DNA of 17,504 nucleotides from JALZVT01 sp964519335 (GTDB lineage Bacteria > Pseudomonadota > Gammaproteobacteria > Pseudomonadales > Azotimanducaceae), in assembly GCA_964519335.1 (NCBI GenBank), contig CAZFIA010000085.1, forward strand, positions 1-17,504. Direction: 5' to 3'. Of this stretch, positions 6,712 to 15,368 are shown in pieces (positions within the stretch are counted from its first letter, which is position 1; each line of letters begins with the position of its first letter). The notes under the pieces were generated by a model. That model ran no database searches. It was not told the DNA's origin and saw only the letters and a program-made list of their open reading frames with translations. The translations under genes were made by a program, and so were the position numbers.

Positions 6712-8970
6712 GTCTGGCGAATTGGAAAGCTCTATGGGCAATAGGTTGAGATCCAGTTCTTCCAGCGTGTTGATACGCGGAGGAATCACAAAACGTGGCG
6801 CAGAGCTGCCGGTTTGCCACACGGCAGATTCGAGCACGACCGCACGGCCGCCGCTTGGATAGCTAAGTACTTCCCAAATGCGCGTGCGCAAGGTGCCGGC
6901 AAACAAGCGCGAACGGGTAATCAAATCACCTGAAACTGACCAGTCCCAGAGCCCCGAGCTTTCTTTAACGATACAGCCCACCGTTACACCCGAGCAATTT
7001 AGATCGCCGGCAGCATGTCCTGTCACTCGACCCGCCAGACTTGAGTTTGGAAACTGATAGCCAAATATCCATTCAGGCTTTACTACGCCATTGGCTTGAA
7101 ACCGATCAGCCTGCCAGATGTTTAGCCCGGCCTGCCAGGTTATAGGGTCAACGTTAACAAAATCACTTGCTAGGACACTTGCAGCTGCACCGCTATTGTC
7201 CGCCTGAGCAATGAGCTGTCCAGACACATGCGCAAGTTGTCCGTTGATGAAATATTCAGCCAATGCGAGCTTCTGTGCACCTTCATTGGCAATCGTCTTA
7301 ATTCGGTGTTGCTCATTACCCGCATCCAGCACCAGCGTAGTACCGCTGTTGCTCCACGAGAAAGATTCGTTACTCAAGCGCCCCACTGACGTTGTGCCGT
7401 TACCGTTAAAAGTCAGAGCATCTATCTGATAGGTGACAGGCTGATTGTTAACTGTTGGATCCTGAGGGCTAAAAACAAAAGGTACAGCCCAGGTATCGCC
7501 CGCAGCAACCACCTGGCCTGTTGCGCTAGTAAGTGCGGCCTCTGTGTAAACCGTTTGATTCTGGACGCTTATTTGCAGCGTGCCGTCAGGCAGCGGATCG
7601 GTCCAACCTTGAGCCTGCAGCTCCTCGTCCATCGAATAGAGGTTGGACGTAGTGTTAACAACATCAAGCACGCCTGCCTGGTCGCTCAGAATGCGCGTGG
7701 TTCGATCTAGAACAGTTCGCTCGAGCCGCAGCTCGCTTCCTAACACACCGTTGTCCCATAAATTCTGGAAGAAGTCGGCAACACTCTGTGGCATGCCGTA
7801 CACGCTCACCAGATCTGAGTAATCCGCGAAAATACCAACGACCTCGGTGTTTGTGAAATCGTTAAAGGTCACATTGAGCAGACCCGAATTGACAGCCCAG
7901 CTAAATCCTTCAGAAATATCCATAAAAGACTGACCGCTGCGAAAGCCTATGGCGTTCTCGTAGCTAAAGCCGGTGCCGTTGGCCGCAAACGTTTGTCCCG
8001 CGACAATGCCCGCAAGCCTTCCCGCCTGAGCGCTGTCGTGCCAGAGGCTGGTGCCGGTAACCATGCTAGTGGTAAAAGGCACTACGTGTTCAGTGCGAAG
8101 CGCAACACTTGTAGCACCGCGAACAGCACCCGTGCCATCTTTAAAGCGCACAAAAACTCGATTATTCGCAGGATCAAACGGCACTGTGCCGTTACTTACT
8201 ACAAAGATCCCAAAAGTGGGGGTGGCAGCACTATTCACCTGCGTGGTGATTGGTCCGGCCGTGGGCACCGTTGGATTGATGCACACCGACGTAAGCGGGT
8301 CGGTTTCGCACAAAGAAACCGTTGCCGATAGAGAAGGATCAGACAGCTCAGCACTCACCTGCAGCACTTCGCCCGCACCAAGGTTTACGGAAGCTACTGT
8401 AAACACATTGATATTCGATTCAAAAGGCAGCTCTACAACGCCATCTGCCGTGGGCGTAGCGCCGAGTGCCACCACATCAGGAACCGGAGGATTGGACGCC
8501 GAGAAGGTGAAGGTGTTTACGCCGACAATACTGCCGGCTGCCGCTGCGTTGTCACACAGGAAACCAAGCGCCATCTCTGTCGGCGCAATTACGCTGTCCG
8601 GGGTAAGCTTGACCACAAAGGTCTGGAACCCACCAACCGGAATGTCCACTGGCGTATTTGGCGAACCCAGAGATTGGTTGGTAGCCGGATCGGTGATTTG
8701 AAAGTCAAAAGAGCCATTGAGCTGCGGATCTGCTTCGATCCGACAGTTACTGCCGTCTTCAGAACCTGCATTAAGCACCGTAGCAAACAGGGTGGCCGAG
8801 GACCCAAGTTGCACCGAGCGACTGTTGGGGAGCATAGAGGCAACCACGGTGGTTGCGGCCTGCACGGGCAAGATTGCACCGATAGAAAGGGTAAACAGCA
8901 CCAGTGTACGGGCGATGGGTTTGCCCAGGTCAATTAGCGGGTTCGGACGGGACCTTTGATCATCTCTCAT
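6706..8970 (-). CDS. Uncharacterised exported beta-rich repeat protein
   Basis: A 754-residue protein that I do not recognise as a named family. A signal peptide is clear: basic N-region to R21, hydrophobic core TLVLFTLSIGAILPV, and cleavage probably after A38 or A39 (VQA-A). The mature part is Gly/Ser/Thr/Asn rich and looks all-beta. Residues about 40-157 and 165-292 resemble two Ig-like sandwiches, with Cys at 76, 139, 221 and 230. From about 305 a motif of Phe/Trp, Ser/Asp, Trp, a few residues, Ser-Gly recurs: GFSWAVNSGLL (355-365), SFSWSNSGTTL (536-546) and LWDWSVSGDLI (674-684), each preceded by an F-x-x-N-G or similar strand turn. No catalytic motif, anchor or lipobox is visible. The ATG at 8970 has GGAA nine bases upstream. 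It is likely periplasmic or surface-exposed. It stands alone, divergent from the epimerase gene. Confidence 0.82.
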   Translation of the reverse strand: MRDDQRSRPNPLIDLGKPIARTLVLFTLSIGAILPVQAATTVVASMLPNSRSVQLGSSATLFATVLNAGSEDGSNCRIEADPQLNGSFDFQITDPATNQSLGSPNTPVDIPVGGFQTFVVKLTPDSVIAPTEMALGFLCDNAAAAGSIVGVNTFTFSASNPPVPDVVALGATPTADGVVELPFESNINVFTVASVNLGAGEVLQVSAELSDPSLSATVSLCETDPLTSVCINPTVPTAGPITTQVNSAATPTFGIFVVSNGTVPFDPANNRVFVRFKDGTGAVRGATSVALRTEHVVPFTTSMVTGTSLWHDSAQAGRLAGIVAGQTFAANGTGFSYENAIGFRSGQSFMDISEGFSWAVNSGLLNVTFNDFTNTEVVGIFADYSDLVSVYGMPQSVADFFQNLWDNGVLGSELRLERTVLDRTTRILSDQAGVLDVVNTTSNLYSMDEELQAQGWTDPLPDGTLQISVQNQTVYTEAALTSATGQVVAAGDTWAVPFVFSPQDPTVNNQPVTYQIDALTFNGNGTTSVGRLSNESFSWSNSGTTLVLDAGNEQHRIKTIANEGAQKLALAEYFINGQLAHVSGQLIAQADNSGAAASVLASDFVNVDPITWQAGLNIWQADRFQANGVVKPEWIFGYQFPNSSLAGRVTGHAAGDLNCSGVTVGCIVKESSGLWDWSVSGDLITRSRLFAGTLRTRIWEVLSYPSGGRAVVLESAVWQTGSSAPRFVIPPRINTLEELDLNLLPIELSNSPDF

Positions 8971-9273
8971 TTATTGTTATTCCAACTATACTGCTTTGTT
9001 GGGGCCTGCGACTTGAGCCACTGCCACACGCACTGTGCGGCCCATTTTACGGCGCAAGGTCACTCCAATGACCTGAACTGGTTCACAGTTTGAGGCTACA
9101 ACTGCCTTGCAGCGCCACTTGCAGTCCGCGAAGAACAGCCGTCTTTTCGAGTAGAAAACAACAAAATAGCCATAATTGTCAGATACTTATTAACTATTTC
9201 TAATATTGAATAGAGTTCGCAATTGACCCGGTCGGGTCCCATTTTCGAGCACGCATGCGGCATACTCGCGGCC
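8971..9273. other. Divergent intergenic region with two palindromes
   Basis: This 303-bp region separates the start of the 754-residue gene (-) from the epimerase (+). No coding frame in it looks real. It contains a good plus-strand promoter (listed separately), a TGAAC-TG-GTTCA palindrome at 9074-9085, and a GACCCG-GT-CGGGTC palindrome at 9225-9238 that would lie in the epimerase leader. For the minus gene a TATAGT hexamer (8990-8985) is present, but it would leave a leader of only about ten bases and its -35 is poor. Confidence 0.6.
9176..9204 (+). promoter_or_regulatory. Candidate sigma70 promoter for the epimerase-peptidase unit
   Basis: TTGTCA (9176-9181) and TCTAAT (9199-9204) are each 5/6 matches to the sigma70 consensus and are separated by 17 bp, in AT-rich surroundings. 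Transcription would begin near 9211 and give a leader of about 62 bases that includes the 9225-9238 palindrome. This is sequence matching only. Confidence 0.5.
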
Positions 9274-10281
9274 ATGAAAATTTTAGTAACCGGCGCCGCG
9301 GGCTTTATCGGCGCAGCCTCTTCACACAAATTACTTGACCGTGGCGATCAGGTCATCGGCCTGGACAACCTCAACGACTACTACGACGTAACGCTCAAGC
9401 AAGCGCGCCTTGAGCGCCTGCAAAGTCGTGGCGGCTTCCAGTTCCACCGCGTAGATATCGCTGACGGAACAGCCCTCGATGCTCTGATCAAGGGTGAGAG
9501 GCCAGACCGCGTGATTCATCTGGCGGCCCAGGCAGGTGTGCGCTATTCATTGGAAAACCCACAGGCTTACGTTGAGGCCAACATCAAAGGCTTTGTGAAT
9601 CTGCTCGAGAGCCTGCGCGCGCATGGCTGCGAGCATCTGGTCTATGCCTCAACCAGCTCGGTGTATGGGGCCCACACCAACCTGCCCTTCTCTGTTCACA
9701 GCGGGGTCGATCACCCGGTCAGCTTCTACGCCGCGACTAAAAAGGCCAACGAACTGATGGCCCACACGTACAGCCACCTGTTCAACCTGCCAACAACGGG
9801 GTTGCGCTTCTTCACGGTCTACGGGCCCTGGGGTCGACCCGACATGGCCCTGTTTAGTTTTGTCAAAAAGATCATCGACGGCGACCCCATAGACGTGTTC
9901 AACCACGGCAACCACACCCGCGATTTCACTTATATAGACGACATCGTCGAGGGCATTGTGCGCACGGTCGACACGGTGGCCACTCCGGACGCTAACTGGG
10001 ACCCGGCCAATCCGGAACCTGCCACGTCACAAGCGCCCTACCGGCTCCACAACATCGGCAGCAATAACCCGGTTAACCTTGGACGTTATATCGAACACAT
10101 CGAAACGGCGCTGGGGATCGAGGCAAAGAAAAAAATGCTGCCAATGCAGCCCGGTGACGTTGCCGACACTGAAGCTGATGTGAGTACGCTTATTAATGAC
10201 GTTGGCTATGCACCTTCAACCGATGTCGCCGTTGGCGTTAAGAACTTTGTGAACTGGTATAGGGACTACTATGACATCTGA
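9274..10281 (+). CDS. NAD-dependent epimerase, UDP-glucuronate 4-epimerase type
   Basis: A 335-residue extended-SDR enzyme. TGAAGFIG (6-13) binds NAD and D31 its ribose. The LDNLNDYYDVTLKQARLERL stretch (30-49) is typical of UDP-glucuronate 4-epimerases (the CapI/LspL group), which make UDP-galacturonate for capsule or lipopolysaccharide. YASTSSVYG (124-132) and Y152-x3-K156 (FYAATKK) are catalytic, and RFFTVYGPWGRPDMA (178-192) and DFTYIDDIVEG (217-227) are family blocks. I chose the ATG at 9274 because MKILVTGAAGFIG is the usual N-terminus; the upstream extension has no similarity. No clear ribosome site precedes it. There are no other polysaccharide genes nearby, which is unusual. Its last 11 bases overlap the start of the peptidase gene. 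Other sugar specificities cannot be excluded. Confidence 0.92.
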   Translation: MKILVTGAAGFIGAASSHKLLDRGDQVIGLDNLNDYYDVTLKQARLERLQSRGGFQFHRVDIADGTALDALIKGERPDRVIHLAAQAGVRYSLENPQAYVEANIKGFVNLLESLRAHGCEHLVYASTSSVYGAHTNLPFSVHSGVDHPVSFYAATKKANELMAHTYSHLFNLPTTGLRFFTVYGPWGRPDMALFSFVKKIIDGDPIDVFNHGNHTRDFTYIDDIVEGIVRTVDTVATPDANWDPANPEPATSQAPYRLHNIGSNNPVNLGRYIEHIETALGIEAKKKMLPMQPGDVADTEADVSTLINDVGYAPSTDVAVGVKNFVNWYRDYYDI

Positions 10282-11971
10282 GCGGAAATCAATCAGGAAA
10301 TCTAAGCTCGCCTTCTTAAGCCTGGCGCTACTGGGTGCATGCACAGCATCCGAGGTTTCGAATACGCAGCAGACGATCTCAGCAAGTGCAAAGACCACTG
10401 AGGCGCCAACCGTGTCTCTCGACATCATGCGCAATATCACCAGGACATTGTCTTTGGATGAATTTGAAGGCCGCGCACCGGGCAGCATGGGTGAGGAAAA
10501 AACACTTGCGCTACTAACGGCGGAATTTGCAAAAGCAGGACTAAAACCGGGCAACGGAGACAGCTGGTTTCAGGATGTACCGCTAGTGGGCATAACCGCT
10601 GAGAACGTAGCACCCCTTGAAGTTGCAAGCGATTCCAACAGCACAAGCTACGCCTACGGCTCGCAGATGGTTATAGGCAGCTATCGAGAACAACCCAACA
10701 TCAGCATTAACGATAGTCCTCTGGTGTTTGTTGGCTACGGCATCAACGCGCCAGAACGCAATTGGAATGACTACGCCGGCATAGACGTCACCGGTAAGAC
10801 GGTGCTGATTTTAGTAAACGACCCCGATTTTGGCACCGAGTCACTAACCGGCCCTTTTGGTGGCAGCGCTATGACGTACTACGGCCGTTGGACTTACAAG
10901 TACGAAGAAGCGGCGCGTCAAGGCGCTGTTGCCGCTCTGATTATTCATGACACCGCGCCAGCGGCGTATGGCTGGAATGTGGTTGAATCGAGCTGGACCG
11001 GCGCCCAGTTCTTCGCAAAGTCAGCCGACGGTGGCGCAGATCAAACCGCCGCTAACGGCTGGATACAGAAATCCGTGGCGCAGGAGATTCTGCGCGCAGG
11101 CGGTAAAGATCTAACCACGCTCATGGCCGCTGCTCGCGAACCGGGCTTTACCTCAGTCGCGCTACCACTCAAAGCATCGGTGAGCTTCGATAACAAAATC
11201 GAAACGCTACAATCCAAAAACGTGCTCGGCATTCTGGAAGGTGCAAAGCGCCCGGACGAATACGTGATCTATACCGCCCACTGGGATCATCTTGGGCGCT
11301 GCAAACCCGCACCCGACGGCGATGACATTTGCAACGGTGCCATCGACAACGCCACCGGAACTGCAGCACTGGTTGCTCTGGCCGATGCACACGCACGCGC
11401 GGGAGCGGCTGATAGAAGCCTTCTGTTTCTGGCCGTCACTGCAGAGGAATCCGGCTTGCTTGGCTCAAAATTCTACGCCGACAATCCGGTTTATCCACTC
11501 AATCAGACCGTCGGCGGCGTGAACATGGATGCGCTATTAATGGCCGGTGCCGCTCACGACGTGATTGTTGTAGGAAAAGGCAAGTCAGAGCTCGACGGCT
11601 ACCTCGATCGTGCGCTCGCTGGCCTCGGCCGGGTAAGCAAAGCCGAACCCACCCCAGAGAAAGGCTTCTACTATCGCTCGGATCATTTCAGCTTCGCAAA
11701 ACGCGGCGTGCCCATGATTTATTTCGAAGGCGGAGAAGATCTGATCGATGGCGGTGTCGAAGCAGGTTCAGCCGCGGCGCTTGATTACACAAAGAATCGT
11801 TATCACGGTCCAAAAGATGAGTTTGATCCCGACTGGGATTGGAGTGGTGCTGAGGCCGACTTGAAGCTCTATTATTCGGTGGCCCGCGCACTGGCAGAAA
11901 CTGATGACTGGCCGAACTGGAATGAAGGGGATGAGTTTCGGGCGATTCGCGATGCCAGTCGTAGCCGCTAG
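10271..11971 (+). CDS. M28 family zinc peptidase, outer-membrane lipoprotein
   Basis: A 566-residue secreted metallopeptidase. The N-terminus has a basic region and a hydrophobic core ending in the lipobox LGAC, so C24 is the probable lipidated residue; Thr at +2 favours the outer membrane. A PA-like insert spans roughly 145-290 (LVFVGYGINAPERNWNDYAG at 151-170 and onward). The M28 catalytic domain follows: H337 (TAHWDHLG), bridging D359 (GAIDNATG), base E392 and ligand E393 (TAEESG), D420 (NMDAL) and H472 (RSDHF) make up the two-zinc site. All expected ligands are present. Family members are aminopeptidases or carboxypeptidases that trim small peptides outside the cytoplasm. The ATG overlaps the epimerase by 11 nt with AGGGA five bases upstream, so translation is probably coupled. 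A shared terminator follows at 11996. The specificity is not predictable. Confidence 0.93.
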   Translation: MTSERKSIRKSKLAFLSLALLGACTASEVSNTQQTISASAKTTEAPTVSLDIMRNITRTLSLDEFEGRAPGSMGEEKTLALLTAEFAKAGLKPGNGDSWFQDVPLVGITAENVAPLEVASDSNSTSYAYGSQMVIGSYREQPNISINDSPLVFVGYGINAPERNWNDYAGIDVTGKTVLILVNDPDFGTESLTGPFGGSAMTYYGRWTYKYEEAARQGAVAALIIHDTAPAAYGWNVVESSWTGAQFFAKSADGGADQTAANGWIQKSVAQEILRAGGKDLTTLMAAAREPGFTSVALPLKASVSFDNKIETLQSKNVLGILEGAKRPDEYVIYTAHWDHLGRCKPAPDGDDICNGAIDNATGTAALVALADAHARAGAADRSLLFLAVTAEESGLLGSKFYADNPVYPLNQTVGGVNMDALLMAGAAHDVIVVGKGKSELDGYLDRALAGLGRVSKAEPTPEKGFYYRSDHFSFAKRGVPMIYFEGGEDLIDGGVEAGSAAALDYTKNRYHGPKDEFDPDWDWSGAEADLKLYYSVARALAETDDWPNWNEGDEFRAIRDASRSR

Positions 11972-11990
11972 AGCGCTAGACCAACCGAGC

Positions 11991-12033
11991 AAAAAAAACG
12001 GGCCCGAAGGCCCGTTTAGTTCACCATAGGTGA
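11991..12033. terminator. Intrinsic terminator between convergent M28 and TonB receptor genes
   Basis: AAACGGGCC (11996-12004) and GGCCCGTTT (12009-12017) form a perfect 9-bp stem with a 4-base loop. Read on the minus strand the loop is C(UUCG)G, the very stable tetraloop, and eight U follow, so this is a strong terminator for the receptor gene ending at 12046. On the plus strand only three U follow, so it may also stop the peptidase transcript, but less well. A small TCACC-ATA-GGTGA hairpin (12021-12033) lies between it and the receptor stop. Confidence 0.9.
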
Positions 12034-12045
12034 TCGTCTCTTCTC

Positions 12046-15000
12046 TTACAGTCTAGCGTTCAACGTAAAGAAGAATTCTCGGCCAATGTCATAAATACCT
12101 GGGAAGGTATTGTTATTACCTTGAATGGCCGGGCCAGACGATACAGAGATCGGGAAGTTCTCTTCAAAGATATTTCGCGCACCAATCTGAGCGCTGATGC
12201 CTTCCCGGAACTCATATTGCAACGTTAAATCAAACCAGTTCGCCGCGGGCAGTGAGCCTTCGATGGCCGAATCAGGATCGCCTTCGTTTTCAACGCTAGC
12301 GGTGTGCCGCCAGGTGATGTTGCCGCTCAGACCTTGAACCGGTGTAAGCCAGGACAGCAGAAGCCGATGTCGGTAATCGGCACGAGGCAGACCCGCTGCG
12401 CCAACGAAACGACCCTCTCGTTCAATGGTGTCAGCGCCAAGGAACGGCGTGAAGTCGTTAGAAGACAAGAAGGTGGCGACATACGACACCCCGATGCTTC
12501 CTGCACTACCAATGTCGCCTGAGTAATTGGCCTGCACATCAACACCACTTGTCTCTAGAGACGCAGCGTTCACGTTGGTTAGCTGGAAACCAATGGCATT
12601 CGGACCTACCACGGTACCAGAGTTTAGCGAACCTGCTCCGTCACGGTTGATCAAGTCACAGAATACTGGGTTACCCGATTCAAGACAGTTGTCTAGAATG
12701 TTCTGCGCACCAATACCCTGTACAACGGCGTCGTCGATTTCGATGTCAAAATAATCAACAGAGATTGACAACCCTTCGATGAAGGTTGGCGTGAAAATAA
12801 CGCCGACCGTAAAGGTATCTGAAGTTTCAGGCGTAAGTAGTGGATTACCGCCAAACAAGCCGCCAGCCTGAGCCGCGGCAATATCAGGAACGTTTCCAAA
12901 CTGAGCAGCGGTGACACCCGTGTTGGCACAAGCCGCAGCAGAAGCTACCGGAAATGCAGTCGCACAAGGGTCAAAAATGGGTTGGCCACCGGGGGTAGTA
13001 CCGGCTTCAGACAGCTCGGGAAGACCCAGAGATTGGCCCGTAAACAGCTCAATAACGTTCGGTGCACGAATAGCGCGCTGGAACTGACCACGAACAATAA
13101 GGTCATCAACCGGCGCCCAGGTGAGCTGCAGGCCCCATGTATCGGTACCAAAGTCGTTGGTAATGCCATTACCTGAAACATCATATTCCGACCGGCGATA
13201 CTGACCTTCAAAAACGAGTTCTTGAATACCCGGTCTGTTGGTAACAAGCGGGACTTGAAGCTCAGTGAACACTTCAAGTACGTCAACCGTACCTTCTACG
13301 GGAAGGGTCGCGCCGCCTACACCGGTGAAGCCACCATCATCTCGCTGGCTAATTTGGTCGGGGGCCGCAGCCAGATCGTCTTCGCGGTACTCAATACCAA
13401 CCAGCACAGCAACGCCGGCATCTTCCGCAAAAGGAGATCGGATATCGTATTCATCCAAATCGGCCTGGAGATGGCCGCCTAACACAAGCTGTTCGGTCTC
13501 ACCCGTGGTGATGCCTATACCCTGAAGAAAGTCGAGTGCGTCCTGCGTGACAAGGCTTTCACCATTAGGACCGCGTTGGAAAATATTGTATGGCACACAG
13601 CCATTGGATTGATCAATACATACGGCATCCCCGTTTGCATCCGTCGTCACCAAAATAGCCTGAGAGAGTTGATCAATCTGGAAATCATTGGTTGACGTGT
13701 CTTCGTCGGTTGTTCTGGAAAATTGACCGAAGACTTCGTAATTCCAAACATCTGAGAGCGTGCCGCGCAGGCCGGTAACAAAGCGGAAGGCGTCATTCTC
13801 TAGTCGAGAATTACGTGAGCCGCCTTCAACGTTTCGGTGTGTTGCCGTAATACCGTCGATCACAACAGAGCCAGGGTCGGCAATATCTGCAGCAATTTGC
13901 GCCGGCGTACATAGTAGTACCGCCTCTGCAATAGACTGACCGCCCGCGGTCACAGGATCTTGAATAAGTGGATTACCACAGTTAATGCTGCGCGCAAAGA
14001 AACCAAACGATGCGGTAGGAGCGATCTGAGCATCAGATGTGGTTTGCTGGTAAGCGAAATCTGCGAATACCTCATGGCCCTCAGCGATCTCATAGTGCGC
14101 TTTGGTGAAGAACTGGTATCGCTCCTCAGGGCGCTGGAAGAAGTTAGAGGCGCCAAAGTTAAAGGTTTCAGCAGGGCCACCAGCGAAAGGCGTGAATGTA
14201 CCGTCTTCTTGCTGGAAGAAATCGGTGGGGCCGAAGTCAGCAACGTTGTTAAAGCGGCGGAAGTTGGACGAGCCAACGCAGCCAAACCCGTTGGTGCTAC
14301 CACTACCCAGGGTACAGGCGGAGCCAACACGGTCGGCGCCGAGAATTTCGTCTATGTTTTGATAAGCACCGAAGAAAACAACGTTACCACGGCCATCACC
14401 GAGGTCTGCACCCAGTGTGATAGACGCTGTGACTTCATCACCATCCGTCGTCTTGCCTGGAATAGGCTGTTCATTTGCAAACAGTACCTCTTCGAGCGAT
14501 CCCCGACTGTTACTACTCTGAGAAAAGCCGTACTGAACATTAAACTCAGCACCTTCAAAGTCGTCTTTTAGAATGAAGTTAACAACACCCGTTACGGCGT
14601 CAGAACCATAAACCGCTGAGCTACCACCCGTCAGCACGTCGACACGTTCTACGAGTTGGGTTGGCACCAAATCCAGGTTAACGGCGGTAGACGCCGAGTC
14701 ACCGTAAGGCAGCCGACGGCCATCAATCAGAGTCAATGTACGTACCGCACCCAGACCACGCAGATCCGCCTGCGAGGTACCTGTCGCGCCGTTGGACTGA
14801 GCTGATGTCTGCTGTGCCGTAATTTGCGGCAAAGAGTTGGTCAACTCGGAGATGTTCACGATGCCGCGAACGGAGATTTCTTCGTTTGTTACCGAAAGGA
14901 CCGGGCTAGCAGAACGAAGGTTCGGGTTAGCTGTCAGGCGTGAACCTGTGACCACTACCTCTTCGATTATCTCTTCGTCTTCTTCGTCCTGTGCAAACAC

Positions 15001-15144
15001 AGCTGCAGGTGCAACGGCTACAGTCATCATTGAGCCAGCAACGATAGCAGCGCTTCCTGACATGACCCTGCGCGCCCTGGTTGCACCTCTTTCCGTCAAA
15101 GATGCAAAAGTTCGTCGCATGGGATCGTCTGATCCTATGTACAT
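12046..15144 (-). CDS. TonB-dependent receptor, complete
   Basis: A 1032-residue outer-membrane active transporter. A long signal peptide has an extended N-region (about 27 residues, with RR at 25-26), a core around 30-48, and a likely cleavage after A51 (VFA-Q). An acidic linker then leads to the TonB box EEVVVTGSR (61-69). The plug domain runs to about 205, with the hallmark segments LRGLGAVRTLTLIDGRR (128-144), VERVDVLTGGSSAVYGSDAV (165-184) and GVVNFIL. The barrel fills the rest and contains ten Cys in five close pairs (277/289, 389/412, 509/516, 727/739, 820/829), probably disulfides in surface loops. The last residue is Leu, not the usual aromatic. The ATG at 15144 is preceded by GGGGAA six bases upstream; the in-frame TTG at 15210 has none. 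The substrate is unknown; the large size suits oligopeptides, glycans or complexes. Confidence 0.95.
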   Translation of the reverse strand: MYIGSDDPMRRTFASLTERGATRARRVMSGSAAIVAGSMMTVAVAPAAVFAQDEEDEEIIEEVVVTGSRLTANPNLRSASPVLSVTNEEISVRGIVNISELTNSLPQITAQQTSAQSNGATGTSQADLRGLGAVRTLTLIDGRRLPYGDSASTAVNLDLVPTQLVERVDVLTGGSSAVYGSDAVTGVVNFILKDDFEGAEFNVQYGFSQSSNSRGSLEEVLFANEQPIPGKTTDGDEVTASITLGADLGDGRGNVVFFGAYQNIDEILGADRVGSACTLGSGSTNGFGCVGSSNFRRFNNVADFGPTDFFQQEDGTFTPFAGGPAETFNFGASNFFQRPEERYQFFTKAHYEIAEGHEVFADFAYQQTTSDAQIAPTASFGFFARSINCGNPLIQDPVTAGGQSIAEAVLLCTPAQIAADIADPGSVVIDGITATHRNVEGGSRNSRLENDAFRFVTGLRGTLSDVWNYEVFGQFSRTTDEDTSTNDFQIDQLSQAILVTTDANGDAVCIDQSNGCVPYNIFQRGPNGESLVTQDALDFLQGIGITTGETEQLVLGGHLQADLDEYDIRSPFAEDAGVAVLVGIEYREDDLAAAPDQISQRDDGGFTGVGGATLPVEGTVDVLEVFTELQVPLVTNRPGIQELVFEGQYRRSEYDVSGNGITNDFGTDTWGLQLTWAPVDDLIVRGQFQRAIRAPNVIELFTGQSLGLPELSEAGTTPGGQPIFDPCATAFPVASAAACANTGVTAAQFGNVPDIAAAQAGGLFGGNPLLTPETSDTFTVGVIFTPTFIEGLSISVDYFDIEIDDAVVQGIGAQNILDNCLESGNPVFCDLINRDGAGSLNSGTVVGPNAIGFQLTNVNAASLETSGVDVQANYSGDIGSAGSIGVSYVATFLSSNDFTPFLGADTIEREGRFVGAAGLPRADYRHRLLLSWLTPVQGLSGNITWRHTASVENEGDPDSAIEGSLPAANWFDLTLQYEFREGISAQIGARNIFEENFPISVSSGPAIQGNNNTFPGIYDIGREFFFTLNARL

Positions 15145-15221
15145 AATTAGTTCCCCGTTTGTTTTCCGAACCTGGCGATAGCCGAGCTTCAGTTGGTTAT
15201 TTTGTTTCAAAACCGTTTCAG

Positions 15222-15251
15222 ATTAATAGTCTTTGTGGGACTACAAACTGC
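15222..15251 (-). promoter_or_regulatory. Weak candidate promoter near the receptor start
   Basis: On the minus strand TATTAA (15228-15223) is a good -10 match with a 17-bp spacer to GCAGTT (15251-15246), a poor -35. Transcription from it would give a leader of about 70 bases. It is an alternative to the distal candidate at 15503. Confidence 0.25.
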
Positions 15252-15272
15252 GGTCTCGAAAAGAAGTACCTG

Positions 15273-15289
15273 TCCAATCTCCTATTGGA
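15273..15289. repeat. 17-bp dyad TCCAAT-N5-ATTGGA
   Basis: Perfect 6-bp arms (15273-15278 and 15284-15289) around five bases. The size is that of a dimeric regulator site, and it lies about 50 bp upstream of the proximal -10 candidate. Whether it is bound by anything is unknown. Confidence 0.4.
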
Positions 15290-15368
15290 ACCGCCTTGCC
15301 GGGCGCATTGAAACAAAAAGATACATTGTTAGCAACAGCGATTGGCGCCATTTCATCGGTCAAAAAAG

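Noticed and set aside
8051..8701. 216-codon plus-strand frame inside the 754-residue gene
   Set aside because: It is antisense to a gene with a clear signal peptide and ribosome site, and its translation resembles no protein family.
13960..14571. 203-codon plus-strand frame inside the first TonB receptor
   Set aside because: It is antisense to well-recognised plug and barrel sequence, with no independent support.
15145..15210. Longer start (TTG) for the first TonB receptor
   Set aside because: It lacks a ribosome site, whereas the ATG at 15144 has GGGGAA at good spacing.
15282..15356. 24-codon minus-strand leader peptide frame upstream of the first TonB receptor
   Set aside because: It has no ribosome site and no regulatory codon run; a frame this short is expected by chance.
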